From assembly GCA_013152085.1 (NCBI GenBank), contig JAADHC010000030.1, forward strand, positions 37,849-101,848: a stretch of 64,000 nt of DNA. Direction: 5' to 3'. The notes under the pieces are model-generated. The model was not told the origin of the DNA. It saw nothing but the letters and a program-made list of their open reading frames with translations, and ran no database searches. This stretch comes from Chlorobiota bacterium (lineage in GTDB: Bacteria; Bacteroidota; Bacteroidia; Bacteroidales; VadinHA17). How positions within the stretch are numbered: position 1 is the stretch's first letter; the number at the start of each line of letters is the position of its first letter. Shown piece after piece: positions 50,975 to 59,554 of this stretch. A program made the translations under genes and the position numbers.

Positions 50975-52114
50975 ATGCAAAAGCAGAAATATACCAAACG
51001 AGAGTTTTTAAAACTCGGTATCACCGGTGCCGGCGGATTGATGTGCATGCCTGCTGCAGTTGCAGGAATAGGAGGCAGGAACAGTAAACCTGACGAGCTC
51101 TGGAAGTGGAGTAAAGAAGCCATGTTCCAGACCGAAACACCACGCGGTGTCCGTTGTATGATCTGTCCCAACGAATGTACCCCTAAACCCGGGGAACTGA
51201 GTGACTGTCATAACCGGATCAACAAAGACGGGAAACTATACACCATTGCGTATGGTAACCCCTGTGCCGTGCATGTGGATCCGGTAGAGAAAAAACCGCT
51301 CTTTCATTTTAAACCGGGAACCCATGCCTTCTCAATTGCAACGGCCGGTTGTAACCTCGCGTGCCTGAATTGTCAGAATTGGACCATCTCACAGACCACC
51401 CCGACAAAAACACAAAATTTTGATTTAATGCCCGACAAAGTGGTTAAACAGGCTGTTCACTATTCCTGCGAATCTGTTGCTTATACCTATTCAGAACCGG
51501 TAACCTTTTATGAATATACACTTGATACCGCAAAACTCGTCCGTTCAGCAGGATTAAAGAATATCCTGGTTTCAGCCGGTTATATTCATGAGGATCCCTT
51601 ACGTAAGCTGTGCAAGGTAATTGATGCGGCCAATATCGATCTGAAGTCATTTAAGGAAAGTATTTACCTGAAGTTGAATGCCGGCAAACTGCAACCTGTC
51701 CTGGATGCCCTGAAAATCTTTCATGAGGAAGGAGTTTGGTTGGAAATTACCAATCTGATCATACCCGGGTGGAACGATGATTTTGATATGATCAAGGAAA
51801 TGTGTGACTGGCTGTACGATAATGACCTCTATCGCTACCCGCTGTTTTTTTCCCGGTTTATGCCGCTATATAAATTGACACAGCTCCCTCCGACACCTGC
51901 AGCCACACTTGAAAAAGCCCGTGAGATTGCCCTGGCTTCCGGAATACAGTTTGTCTATATCGGTAATGTTCCCGGAACCAAAGCCACAAACACCTATTGT
52001 CCCAAATGCCATAAACTGCTGATGGAACGGCGGGGATATTCTATCCTGCAAAATCATATTAAAAACGGACATTGTGCCTATTGCAACGAACCCATTTCGG
52101 GAGTGTGGGAGTGA
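50975..52114 (+). CDS. AmmeMemoRadiSam system radical SAM enzyme with Tat-like leader
   Basis: Radical SAM enzyme of 379 residues. The cluster motif CNLACLNC gives Cys126, Cys130 and Cys133 (CX3CX2C), followed by QNWTIS. Upstream is a four-cysteine block (Cys61, 64, 68, 78 in CMICPNECTP onward) and at the C-terminus a zinc-ribbon-like CPKC and CAYC. These are features of the AmmeMemoRadiSam group, related to pyruvate-formate-lyase activases. The N-terminus (TKREFLKLGITGAGGLMCMP) resembles a twin-arginine signal with Lys-Arg in place of Arg-Arg, so export is possible but unproven. It follows the membrane protein by 74 bases. Confidence 0.9.
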   Translation: MQKQKYTKREFLKLGITGAGGLMCMPAAVAGIGGRNSKPDELWKWSKEAMFQTETPRGVRCMICPNECTPKPGELSDCHNRINKDGKLYTIAYGNPCAVHVDPVEKKPLFHFKPGTHAFSIATAGCNLACLNCQNWTISQTTPTKTQNFDLMPDKVVKQAVHYSCESVAYTYSEPVTFYEYTLDTAKLVRSAGLKNILVSAGYIHEDPLRKLCKVIDAANIDLKSFKESIYLKLNAGKLQPVLDALKIFHEEGVWLEITNLIIPGWNDDFDMIKEMCDWLYDNDLYRYPLFFSRFMPLYKLTQLPPTPAATLEKAREIALASGIQFVYIGNVPGTKATNTYCPKCHKLLMERRGYSILQNHIKNGHCAYCNEPISGVWE

Positions 52115-52347
52115 TCGTGAAGGATGAAGTTTTTAGGGTGTTTAACAAAGTGGTTTAAAAGATGCAAAGTCTGAAAGATCACAGGATCGAATGGGTCTCA
52201 GGGGACATTCCTCCTTCATTGTAACTTCGGTTGACGAATTGGTTTTCACCACACTGGTGCTCCGGACACCCGGTTTGTACCCTGTCAAAATAACTTCAGG
52301 ATCACGATTTAATTGTAACAACAGAGTTATGAATACTATTCTTGGTT

Positions 52348-53067
52348 TTAGTAATTCAGTGTTGAATAATTCCGCATTTCCTTTTGCAGCGCTTTTGCCC
52401 GGTTATGTGTGAGCCGGTTGAGTAATTCCCAGAAAGCCGGTCCGTGATTTTTTTCATGTGTGTGGACAAGTTCGTGAAGGATGACATAATCCCGGAGGTG
52501 TTCGGGAAGGCGCATCAGATGAATATTCAGGCTGATATTGTTGGCCGCTGAGCAACTACCCCAGCGGCTTGTCATATTACGCAACGTTATCCGGCCGTAT
52601 TGAAAACCATATTCACCGGCCAGTTGTGAAACCCTGCCCTGCAGGTATGAGCCGGCTTCGAGGCGAAGTACCTTTTCTGTCATAAACCGGATAAATGCGG
52701 ATACTTCGGCATGGTCGGGAGTAAATCCTTCCGGAACACCTATGATCACAGCTTCCCCGTTAATTTGCCCGGTAAGCGTTGTTCCGGTTGTTTTTTCCAG
52801 TACAAGTTCGTGCAGGGGCGTAAGTTTATTCCGGCCCGGAAAACGGAGCGAAGGAACCGCAGGTTTTTCCTGTATCTTCAGGATGGATTTTTTTATCCAG
52901 GGCAGTTTTTTCTTCACAAAATACAGTCCCTGATTGTATCCTGTACCGGCAGGCAGGGTAACCCTTACACTTGCATCTGCCCTGACCGTGATCCGGATAT
53001 GTTTTGCCTGCCTGTTTTTTGTAATGATGACTTTACCAAGCCCTTCGATATCAAACGCTTTATTCAT
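52348..53067 (-). CDS. YgjP-like M48-type metallopeptidase
   Basis: Protein of 239 residues. The zinc site HELVHTHEKNHGPAFW carries HExxH plus a third ligand region, and NMTSRWGSCSAANNISLN upstream is characteristic of the YgjP/DUF45 family. It has no signal peptide and should be cytoplasmic. Members are often encoded next to type I restriction systems or alone; here it stands alone, convergent with the AmmeMemoRadiSam cluster and divergent from the TolC gene. Target proteins are unknown. Confidence 0.88.
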   Translation of the reverse strand: MNKAFDIEGLGKVIITKNRQAKHIRITVRADASVRVTLPAGTGYNQGLYFVKKKLPWIKKSILKIQEKPAVPSLRFPGRNKLTPLHELVLEKTTGTTLTGQINGEAVIIGVPEGFTPDHAEVSAFIRFMTEKVLRLEAGSYLQGRVSQLAGEYGFQYGRITLRNMTSRWGSCSAANNISLNIHLMRLPEHLRDYVILHELVHTHEKNHGPAFWELLNRLTHNRAKALQKEMRNYSTLNY

Positions 53068-53179
53068 CTATTTGTGAAAAGGATTTTTTGCATTGTAAAA
53101 ATCGTAAAAATTGTCAAATATCACTCGAAAAACTTCGTTAATTCTTTATATTAGCAGCCTGCTGTAATAAATCTTTCTT

Positions 53180-54556
53180 ATGAAAAAAATTGTATATGTT
53201 CTCTGCCTGGTTTTACCGGGAGTAATCCCACAGGGTTTTTCCCAACAAAAGGCATGGACACTTGAAGAATGTGTGCAGTATGCCATCGACCACAACATTA
53301 CCATCAGACAACAGGATATTAACACAAGGTATAACGAAAACCAGCTAAGGCAGGCAAAGATCAACCAGTTACCAAATCTGAACGGAAACTCCAATTACTC
53401 ATATCAACAGGGACGTGCGCTTGACCAGTCTACATACAGTTTTACCCAGCAAGTAAATTATGTGGGCCTGAATCTTAATTCTTCCCTGACCCTGTTTAAC
53501 GGGTTGCAGACGCGAAACACCATCCGCCAGCAGAAGTATATTCTGCAGGCCAGTCTTGAGGATCTGGAGAAGGCAAAAAACGACATTTCGGTGAATGTTG
53601 CACTGGCATATCTGCAAATACTTCTGGATAAGGAATTGCTGGATGTGGCCGAGAGTCAGCTTGCGGTTTCGCAACAACAGATCAAAAGAACAAAAGAACT
53701 GGTAGAAGCCGGAAGCCTTGCTGCCGGAAGCTTGTATGAAATCCAGGCACAGGCAGCATCTGAAGAGGTACAACTCATCAATGCACGAAACGCCCTGGAT
53801 ATTGCCTACCTGAACATGACCCAGTTACTGGAGTTGGATTCGGTAGGAAGTTTTGATATCGTTAGCCCCGGCATAACCATTCCGGATAGCGGTTATATTA
53901 TTCCACCGGTAAGTCTTGTGTATGCCGATGCACAAAAGTTGATGCCTCAGGTCAGGAGCGCTGAGTACAGTGTAAAGCGTTCTGAAATAGAGCTTAGGAT
54001 TGCTCAGGGAGCCAGGAATCCCCGAGTGTCCCTTTCGGGATCATTTAACACATACTTTTCCGATAATCTGAAAAAAGTTCTGGGAGTGGATCCCGTTACA
54101 GGCGTGATCTATGGCAATTATCCTTTTGGTAAGCAGTTTCAGGACAACCAGACCTTTGGCCTGACACTCGGGCTGACAGTGCCTATTTTTAACGGGTGGC
54201 AGGTAAAAACCAGCATTGACAATGCCCTGCTGAACCTGGACAATGCACAATATCAGTTACAGTTTATTAAAAACCAGCTTCACAAGGAAATTCAGCAGGC
54301 CTATGCCGATGCCAGCGGAGCACTGAAAAAATTTCTTGCTTCTCAATCCACCGTGGCTTCAGCACAGGAATCCTTCAGGTATACCGAAGAGAAATTTAAT
54401 GTGGGCCTGGTAAATACGGTTGATTTCAATGCTGCCAAAAACCAGCTAACGCAGGCACAGTCTGACATGCTATCATCAAAATATGAATTTATCTTTAAAG
54501 TCAATGTCCTGAAGTTTTACCGGGGACAACCATTCAAACTGGACATCAAATTTTAA
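53180..54556 (+). CDS. TolC-family outer-membrane efflux protein
   Basis: Outer-membrane channel of 458 residues. The signal peptide (MKKIVYVLCLVLPGVIPQGF) is cleaved near SQQ. The mature start WTLEECVQYAIDHNITIRQQ is the standard TolC/OEP opening. Long helical repeats follow, with NVALAYLQILLDKELLDVAE and YTEEKFNVGLVNTVDFNAAK as the duplicated OEP motifs. It forms the trimeric channel of a tripartite exporter. The adaptor gene follows after 24 bases; no inner-membrane pump gene follows. Confidence 0.92.
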   Translation: MKKIVYVLCLVLPGVIPQGFSQQKAWTLEECVQYAIDHNITIRQQDINTRYNENQLRQAKINQLPNLNGNSNYSYQQGRALDQSTYSFTQQVNYVGLNLNSSLTLFNGLQTRNTIRQQKYILQASLEDLEKAKNDISVNVALAYLQILLDKELLDVAESQLAVSQQQIKRTKELVEAGSLAAGSLYEIQAQAASEEVQLINARNALDIAYLNMTQLLELDSVGSFDIVSPGITIPDSGYIIPPVSLVYADAQKLMPQVRSAEYSVKRSEIELRIAQGARNPRVSLSGSFNTYFSDNLKKVLGVDPVTGVIYGNYPFGKQFQDNQTFGLTLGLTVPIFNGWQVKTSIDNALLNLDNAQYQLQFIKNQLHKEIQQAYADASGALKKFLASQSTVASAQESFRYTEEKFNVGLVNTVDFNAAKNQLTQAQSDMLSSKYEFIFKVNVLKFYRGQPFKLDIKF

Positions 54557-54580
54557 GTACTTCTTGAAATATTCCTTATT

Positions 54581-55867
54581 ATGTCAAAGAAAAACAACAC
54601 ATTAAAGATTGTAATAACCCTTACATTTGTGGCCCTGATCCTGGCGGTTATTGGCAAGAAAGCCGGGTGGTTTGGCAAAGCGGAAACCATAAAGGTCGCC
54701 ATCGAACAACCCAAATACCGTACCATTACAGAAGCCATCAGTGCCAACGGCAGAATACAACCGGAAACCGAAGTCAAACTTGCCCCGGACGTTTCCGGAG
54801 AAATTGTTGAACTGCATGTCAAGGAGGGTGAGCGGGTAGCGGCAGGAGACCTGCTGGTAAAAATCAAACCGGATGTATATGTTTCTGCCCGGGACAGGGC
54901 TATCGCTTCGCTTAATTCGGCAAAGGCCAGACTGGCACAGGCACAGGCACAGCTTGTTCAGAGCGAACTGGCTTACAAGCGAAGCAAAAAGCTCTTTGAC
55001 CAGAATACCATCTCCCGTTCTGAATTTGAAAATGCCGAAGCAACCTATAAAATGGCAAAAGCCGATGTGGAAGCAGCCAGGTATACCGTGAAATCTGCTG
55101 AGGCATCGGTAAAGGAAGCTCAGGAAAACCTGGTAAAAACCACCATCTATGCGCCCATGCCGGGCATTGTCTCCAAACTTAATGTTGAAAAAGGAGAACG
55201 GGTTGTGGGAACATCAATGATGGCCGGTACCGAGATCATGCGCATCGCCGACCTCGGGAAAATGGAGGTCCTGGTGGAAGTAAATGAAAATGACATTATT
55301 CGTGTTCAACTGGGAGACACAGCCCTGGTTGAAGTAGATGCCTACCTGGGAGACAAATTCAGAGGGATCGTTACCGAAATTGCCAATACGGCTTCAACAT
55401 CGGGCGTGGGTACCGACCAGGTGACCAGTTTCAATGTCAAAATCCGTCTCGTGAAAGATTCCTATAAACATCTGGTGACAGCAGATGATCCGTACCCTTT
55501 CCGTCCGGGAATGTCTGCCACGGTGGATATCCTGACCCAAACACTTAATCATGTGCTTTCCGTTCCCATTCAGGCAGTGACAACCCGTACGGATACTTTG
55601 AATAAAACATCCGGGGAAGAGATTATACCTGCCGGGGATGATGAGGTAAAAGAAGTTGTCTTTTCGGTACAGGATCAGTATGCCTTAATGAAAGAGGTGA
55701 AAACCGGTATTCAGGATGATAATTTTATTCAGGTGATCTCCGGAATCAACCAGGACGATAAAGTGATTACCGCTCCATACAGCGCTATTTCGAAAAAATT
55801 ACAGGACAGCGCGCTGGTTGAGGTGGTTCCGCTGAAAGATTTGTATAAAACAAAGAAGAAAAAATAA
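54581..55867 (+). CDS. Periplasmic adaptor subunit (HlyD/MacA-like)
   Basis: Membrane-fusion protein of 428 residues anchored by an N-terminal helix (about 8-26). A biotinyl-lipoyl-like half (VSGEIVELHVKEGERVAAGD) and its partner (APMPGIVSKLNVEKGERV) flank an alpha-hairpin (about 105-190) with alanine/glutamine repeats. A beta-barrel part and the extended C-terminus (DLYKTKKKK) follow. The layout is like MacA, which couples a TolC channel to a MacB-type ABC pump. The pump is missing here; tsaB starts five bases downstream. The permease and ATPase may be encoded elsewhere. Confidence 0.9.
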   Translation: MSKKNNTLKIVITLTFVALILAVIGKKAGWFGKAETIKVAIEQPKYRTITEAISANGRIQPETEVKLAPDVSGEIVELHVKEGERVAAGDLLVKIKPDVYVSARDRAIASLNSAKARLAQAQAQLVQSELAYKRSKKLFDQNTISRSEFENAEATYKMAKADVEAARYTVKSAEASVKEAQENLVKTTIYAPMPGIVSKLNVEKGERVVGTSMMAGTEIMRIADLGKMEVLVEVNENDIIRVQLGDTALVEVDAYLGDKFRGIVTEIANTASTSGVGTDQVTSFNVKIRLVKDSYKHLVTADDPYPFRPGMSATVDILTQTLNHVLSVPIQAVTTRTDTLNKTSGEEIIPAGDDEVKEVVFSVQDQYALMKEVKTGIQDDNFIQVISGINQDDKVITAPYSAISKKLQDSALVEVVPLKDLYKTKKKK

Positions 55868-55871
55868 GCTT

Positions 55872-56594
55872 TTGTCTGACGGGATTATTCTTCATATTGA
55901 AACCAGTGCTGAAATCTGTTCAGTTGCACTGGGGGTAAACGGAATTTTGGCGGATGATATACTGGACGAGACGCCCCGCAGCCATGCCCGGGTGCTGACA
56001 TCACTGACCGAAAAGCTTATCACGCGTAACAACCTGAAAATGGCATCTCTGAAAGCGGTGGCTGTCAGCAGTGGCCCGGGTTCGTATACCGGCCTGCGCA
56101 TAGGGGTATCTGCTGCCAAAGGACTGGCTTACGGCCTGAACATTCCGCTTATAGCCGTACCAACTTGTGAGGCAATGGTGTACGGTATGACGAAGTATTC
56201 AGACGCCCTGCCGCCAGATGTTAAGGGAAACCGGGAGTTATGGTTTTGTCCGGTAATTGATGCGCGGCGGATGGAAGTATATTGTGCGATATACAATAAA
56301 AATACTGAGCAGGTGATGGATGTAGAGGCAAAGGTTGTTAATACGGGTTCTTTCAGGGAGATACTGGACAAACGACCGGTACTTTTTTTCGGTTCGGGTG
56401 CCGCAAAATGTTTAGAAATAATCAAACATAAAAATGCTTTTTTTGAACCGGAGTTCCGTCCGTTGGCAGAACATCTTCTCGGGGGCTCATGGAACCGTTA
56501 TCAAAAGAGGGAATTTGAAGATATGGCTTATTTCGAACCGTATTATTTAAAAGATTTTATCCCCACCGTTCCCAGGAACAGGTTGGCATTATAA
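55872..56594 (+). CDS. tsaB: tRNA threonylcarbamoyladenosine biosynthesis protein TsaB
   Basis: Protein of 240 residues of the ASKHA fold, needed with TsaC, TsaD and TsaE to make the universal t6A37 modification of ANN-decoding tRNAs. The start GIILHIETSAEICSVALGVN and the conserved AVSSGPGSYTGLRIGVSAAK are diagnostic. It begins with a TTG codon four bases after the adaptor stop and is likely co-transcribed with it, a chance pairing common in Bacteroidota. The C-terminus (MAYFEPYYLKDF) is typical. Confidence 0.95.
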   Translation: MSDGIILHIETSAEICSVALGVNGILADDILDETPRSHARVLTSLTEKLITRNNLKMASLKAVAVSSGPGSYTGLRIGVSAAKGLAYGLNIPLIAVPTCEAMVYGMTKYSDALPPDVKGNRELWFCPVIDARRMEVYCAIYNKNTEQVMDVEAKVVNTGSFREILDKRPVLFFGSGAAKCLEIIKHKNAFFEPEFRPLAEHLLGGSWNRYQKREFEDMAYFEPYYLKDFIPTVPRNRLAL

Positions 56595-56622
56595 AATGGG
56601 TTTAATGAAAAATGATTACAGG

Positions 56623-56655
56623 CTTAACTTGAAAAAAACGCTTTATTAAGTTAAG
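56623..56655. repeat. Inverted repeat downstream of tsaB
   Basis: CTTAACTT at 56623-56630 and AAGTTAAG at 56648-56655 form eight-base arms with a 17-base loop. No T-run follows, so it is at best a weak terminator; it may be unrelated to function. Confidence 0.3.
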
Positions 56656-56803
56656 AAAACAATCAATCAGGCTATCTTAGTACCCTGGTCATGGTGGCAG
56701 GAATAATTTGTCACGTTGGCACCAAGTAACGAAGTCTTATTAACAAATAAGGAATCACTATCCAACCAATTTACATACATCGAACTCCCGATATTGATAT
56801 CAG

Positions 56804-57640
56804 ATGAGGAAAAAAAAATGGCATACAGTCACAGAATTTAACCTGAAAGGGATTTCTTCCGGCATATTCATCATTCTGATGGTGTTCTCCGTTACCCGGG
56901 GGGAAGCCCAGAAATCCTATCCCTTTCCCTTCGGGCCCGGCGAAAACCTCAGATATCAGCTTAATTATACATTTATAACTGCCGGTGAAGCTATCCTGCA
57001 GATTGACAGAGATACCCTGGAGCGCAGGTACGTGCATCATATTAAGGCGGAAGCAAAAACCACCGGGGTTTTCAATACTCTTTATGGTGTCCGGGATATT
57101 TATGAAAGCTGGTACGACCCGGCATCTCTACTGCCCAGAAAAGCCATACGTAACATAAAGGAGGGAAGGTACCGTAAGTACAATGTCGTATTGTTTGATC
57201 ATTTTATCCGTCCCGATTCTGCGGTTGTGCACAGCCAGGCAAAGGGGAAGGTGATTGTCCCGAAGGAAACATACGATATCCTGACCGGGTTTCTGTTGTT
57301 CAGAAAAAACTACCGGAACTATCCTTTTGAAAAAAATGAAACCATCCTGATCCAGACCTACTTTACCGATGAATTGTGGCCACTGAAAATCAGATATAAA
57401 GGAGAAGAGCAGGTGAAACTGAAAATTGGCAAGGTAAATTGTTATAAATTCAGTCCGGTAACCGAAGTGGGCAGGGCATTTAAATCACAGGAAGATATGT
57501 ATGTCTGGTTTTCCGACGATGAAAATTTTCTGCCTGTCAAGATATGGTTTAACCTCCGGGTTGGATCATTTAAGGTCGAACTGGATGATTTTTCCGGGTT
57601 AAAACATCCTTTTACCAGTCTTATCCCTTCAGGCAGATAG
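56804..57640 (+). CDS. DUF3108 domain exported protein
   Basis: Predicted exported protein of 278 residues with a hydrophobic segment ([20 protein letters not shown]) at about 15-35. The mature region begins [20 protein letters not shown] and has [32 protein letters not shown] and [18 protein letters not shown], the pattern of DUF3108. Members are periplasmic with unknown function, perhaps lipid related because they share a LolA-like strand arrangement. It is the first gene after a 209-base gap and precedes efp by 47 bases. Its own promoter is not obvious. Confidence 0.8.
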   Translation: MRKKKWHTVTEFNLKGISSGIFIILMVFSVTRGEAQKSYPFPFGPGENLRYQLNYTFITAGEAILQIDRDTLERRYVHHIKAEAKTTGVFNTLYGVRDIYESWYDPASLLPRKAIRNIKEGRYRKYNVVLFDHFIRPDSAVVHSQAKGKVIVPKETYDILTGFLLFRKNYRNYPFEKNETILIQTYFTDELWPLKIRYKGEEQVKLKIGKVNCYKFSPVTEVGRAFKSQEDMYVWFSDDENFLPVKIWFNLRVGSFKVELDDFSGLKHPFTSLIPSGR

Positions 57641-57658
57641 AGAAACGGATATTTAGAT

Positions 57659-57673
57659 TATTTTTGCAGGAGG
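57659..57673 (+). promoter_or_regulatory. Promoter box and strong ribosome site for efp
   Basis: TATTTTTG (57659-57666) matches TAnnTTTG and is followed directly by AGGAGG (57668-57673), a rarely strong Shine-Dalgarno for this phylum. The efp ATG is at 57688, which sets the start over the upstream in-frame CTG/TTG-like codons. Confidence 0.55.
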
Positions 57674-57687
57674 AAAACATTTATTGT

Positions 57688-58257
57688 ATGACAACAACAG
57701 CAGATTTCAGAAACGGGTTGTGTATCGAATTTAATAACGACCTTTATACCATTGTCCAGTTTCAACATGTCAAACCGGGGAAAGGCCCTGCTTTTGTGCG
57801 TACCAAACTTAAAAGTCTGACAACAGGCAAGGTTATTGATAATACCTTCTCCGCCGGTCATAAGGTTACGGTTGCCCGTATTGAGCGGAGACCCTATCAG
57901 TATTTGTACAGCGACGATATGGGTTATCATTTTATGCATCTTGAAACCTTTGAGCAGATATCTATTCCCGAAGACATGATTCCTTCTCCGGATCTTTTTA
58001 AAGAAGGTCAGGAGATGGAAATTGTTTTTCATGCCGAGACGGAGACACCCCTGTCCGTGGATCTTCCGCCATTCGTGGAGTTGGAAGTAACTTATACCGA
58101 GCCCGGTATAAGGGGGGACACCTCTTCAACCACGGCGCTCAAACCGGCCACTCTTGAAACAGGTGCCGAAATTAACGTACCTCTTTTTATCAATACGGGA
58201 GACAAAATTAAAGTGGACACGCGAAACCGTTCCTATTCAGAGCGTGTTAAAGGTTAA
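57688..58257 (+). CDS. efp: Elongation factor P
   Basis: Translation factor of 189 residues that relieves ribosomes stalled on polyproline. Three beta-barrel domains are seen; the tip loop is [16 protein letters not shown] with Lys32 where E. coli EF-P carries its modified Lys34. The C-terminal domain has [13 protein letters not shown], followed by GDKIKVDTR, as usual. The modification enzyme (EpmA/B or other) is not encoded nearby. The gene has its own promoter box and ribosome site and is followed eight bases later by a GAF/phosphatase gene. Confidence 0.96.
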   Translation: MTTTADFRNGLCIEFNNDLYTIVQFQHVKPGKGPAFVRTKLKSLTTGKVIDNTFSAGHKVTVARIERRPYQYLYSDDMGYHFMHLETFEQISIPEDMIPSPDLFKEGQEMEIVFHAETETPLSVDLPPFVELEVTYTEPGIRGDTSSTTALKPATLETGAEINVPLFINTGDKIKVDTRNRSYSERVKG

Positions 58258-58265
58258 AATTAATC

Positions 58266-59501
58266 ATGGAAGATGCTGCATCCATAAAACGGTTGAAACT
58301 TTCCAAGTTTAAGCTCAATGCGCTGCTTGAGGTAACCCAGGCAATTAACAGCAATCTTACACCCGAAGAGCTTATCGCCCTGACAAAAAAGATTCTGGTC
58401 GAAGATCTGAATATTGGCAAAATTCTGATATTCAAACAGAATGAAAAATGGGAGTGTATCCTTCAATCGGGATGTACGGAAAAAGAATACAGTGCCCTGG
58501 ATGTGGAAAGGGACCTGATCCCGGTTAAGGATATATCTTTTGTCACGGTTACTGAAAATCGGGCACTGGATGGGTTTGACATTATTATTCCGGTTTATCA
58601 TAACAACCAGCCGCTGGCTTTCGTCATTATCGGGGACATTGAAGAAGGAGAAGGAGTGAGCCCGGTGATCAAACACCTCAATTTTATCCAGACGCTAACG
58701 AATATTGTGGTCGTTGCTATCGAGAACATCCGGTTATTTCAGGAGAGCCTGGAACAGGAGCGCCTGAAAAAGGAACTTGAACTGGCCCGGAAAATGCAAA
58801 GCCTGCTTATCCCCGATAACGATAAACTCCCACAGAATTTTTGTGTCGAAGTCACCGGATTTTATCAGCCGCACTATTCAATAGGCGGGGATTATTATGA
58901 CTGTATCCGGTTGAGCCACAATACTTATGGATTTTGTATAGCCGATGTATCCGGCAAGGGAATCTCTGCTGCCCTGCTGATGGCAAATTTCCAGGCCAAC
59001 CTGCGTGCCCTGTACACTCATGAGATTGCCCTCGAGGAGCTTGTGGAAACCCTGAACCAACGGGTGATCGAAAATGCCCACGGAGAAAAGTTTATTACGT
59101 TGTTTATTGCCAAATACCATTGTGATACCGGCGTGCTGGAATATGTTAACGCGGCACATAATCCGCCGGTATTGTATAAAACAAAATCCGGCAAGGTTAT
59201 TAAACTCCCAAGCAATACCGTAGGTGTCGGAATGCTTGACGAAATGCCGGCGATCAACAAAGAAACCCTCACGTTGCACGAACGCACAAAAATGATCTGT
59301 TACACCGACGGATTATCTGAATTGCCGGATGAAGAAGGGAACGAAATAGGTACGGTTTATATCGAAAAAGACATTGCCAACGACAAATCCATCGCCGAAA
59401 ACCTGGGCAAACTGATCTCCGACGAAGATATTAATCCCGAAAACCAACGACTTTTCGACGACGTTTCCATCCTGGGGATTGATATGAAACAGGAGAATTG
59501 A
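58266..59501 (+). CDS. GAF-domain SpoIIE/PP2C serine phosphatase
   Basis: Cytoplasmic phosphatase of 411 residues, without a signal peptide. A GAF-like domain (about 25-165, EVTQAINSNLTPEELIAL and onward) precedes a coiled coil (ESLEQERLKKELELARKMQS) and the PP2C domain (about 195-411). The metal-binding segments are SIGGDYYDCIRLS and CIADVSGKGISAALLMA, then AAHNPPVLY and ICYTDGLSE. It would dephosphorylate an anti-sigma-factor antagonist in response to a small-molecule or redox signal at the GAF domain. No partner kinase or antagonist is in the window. It starts eight bases after efp. Confidence 0.9.
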   Translation: MEDAASIKRLKLSKFKLNALLEVTQAINSNLTPEELIALTKKILVEDLNIGKILIFKQNEKWECILQSGCTEKEYSALDVERDLIPVKDISFVTVTENRALDGFDIIIPVYHNNQPLAFVIIGDIEEGEGVSPVIKHLNFIQTLTNIVVVAIENIRLFQESLEQERLKKELELARKMQSLLIPDNDKLPQNFCVEVTGFYQPHYSIGGDYYDCIRLSHNTYGFCIADVSGKGISAALLMANFQANLRALYTHEIALEELVETLNQRVIENAHGEKFITLFIAKYHCDTGVLEYVNAAHNPPVLYKTKSGKVIKLPSNTVGVGMLDEMPAINKETLTLHERTKMICYTDGLSELPDEEGNEIGTVYIEKDIANDKSIAENLGKLISDEDINPENQRLFDDVSILGIDMKQEN

Positions 59502-59554
59502 TTTGGAACTATTTAATCTTTCTGCAGGTCGGTTTTTTATTACGCTATGCCTGG

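Noticed and set aside
52191..52412. Small plus-strand frame after the radical SAM gene.
   Set aside because: It runs into the 3' end of the convergent peptidase gene, lacks a ribosome site and has no recognisable motif.
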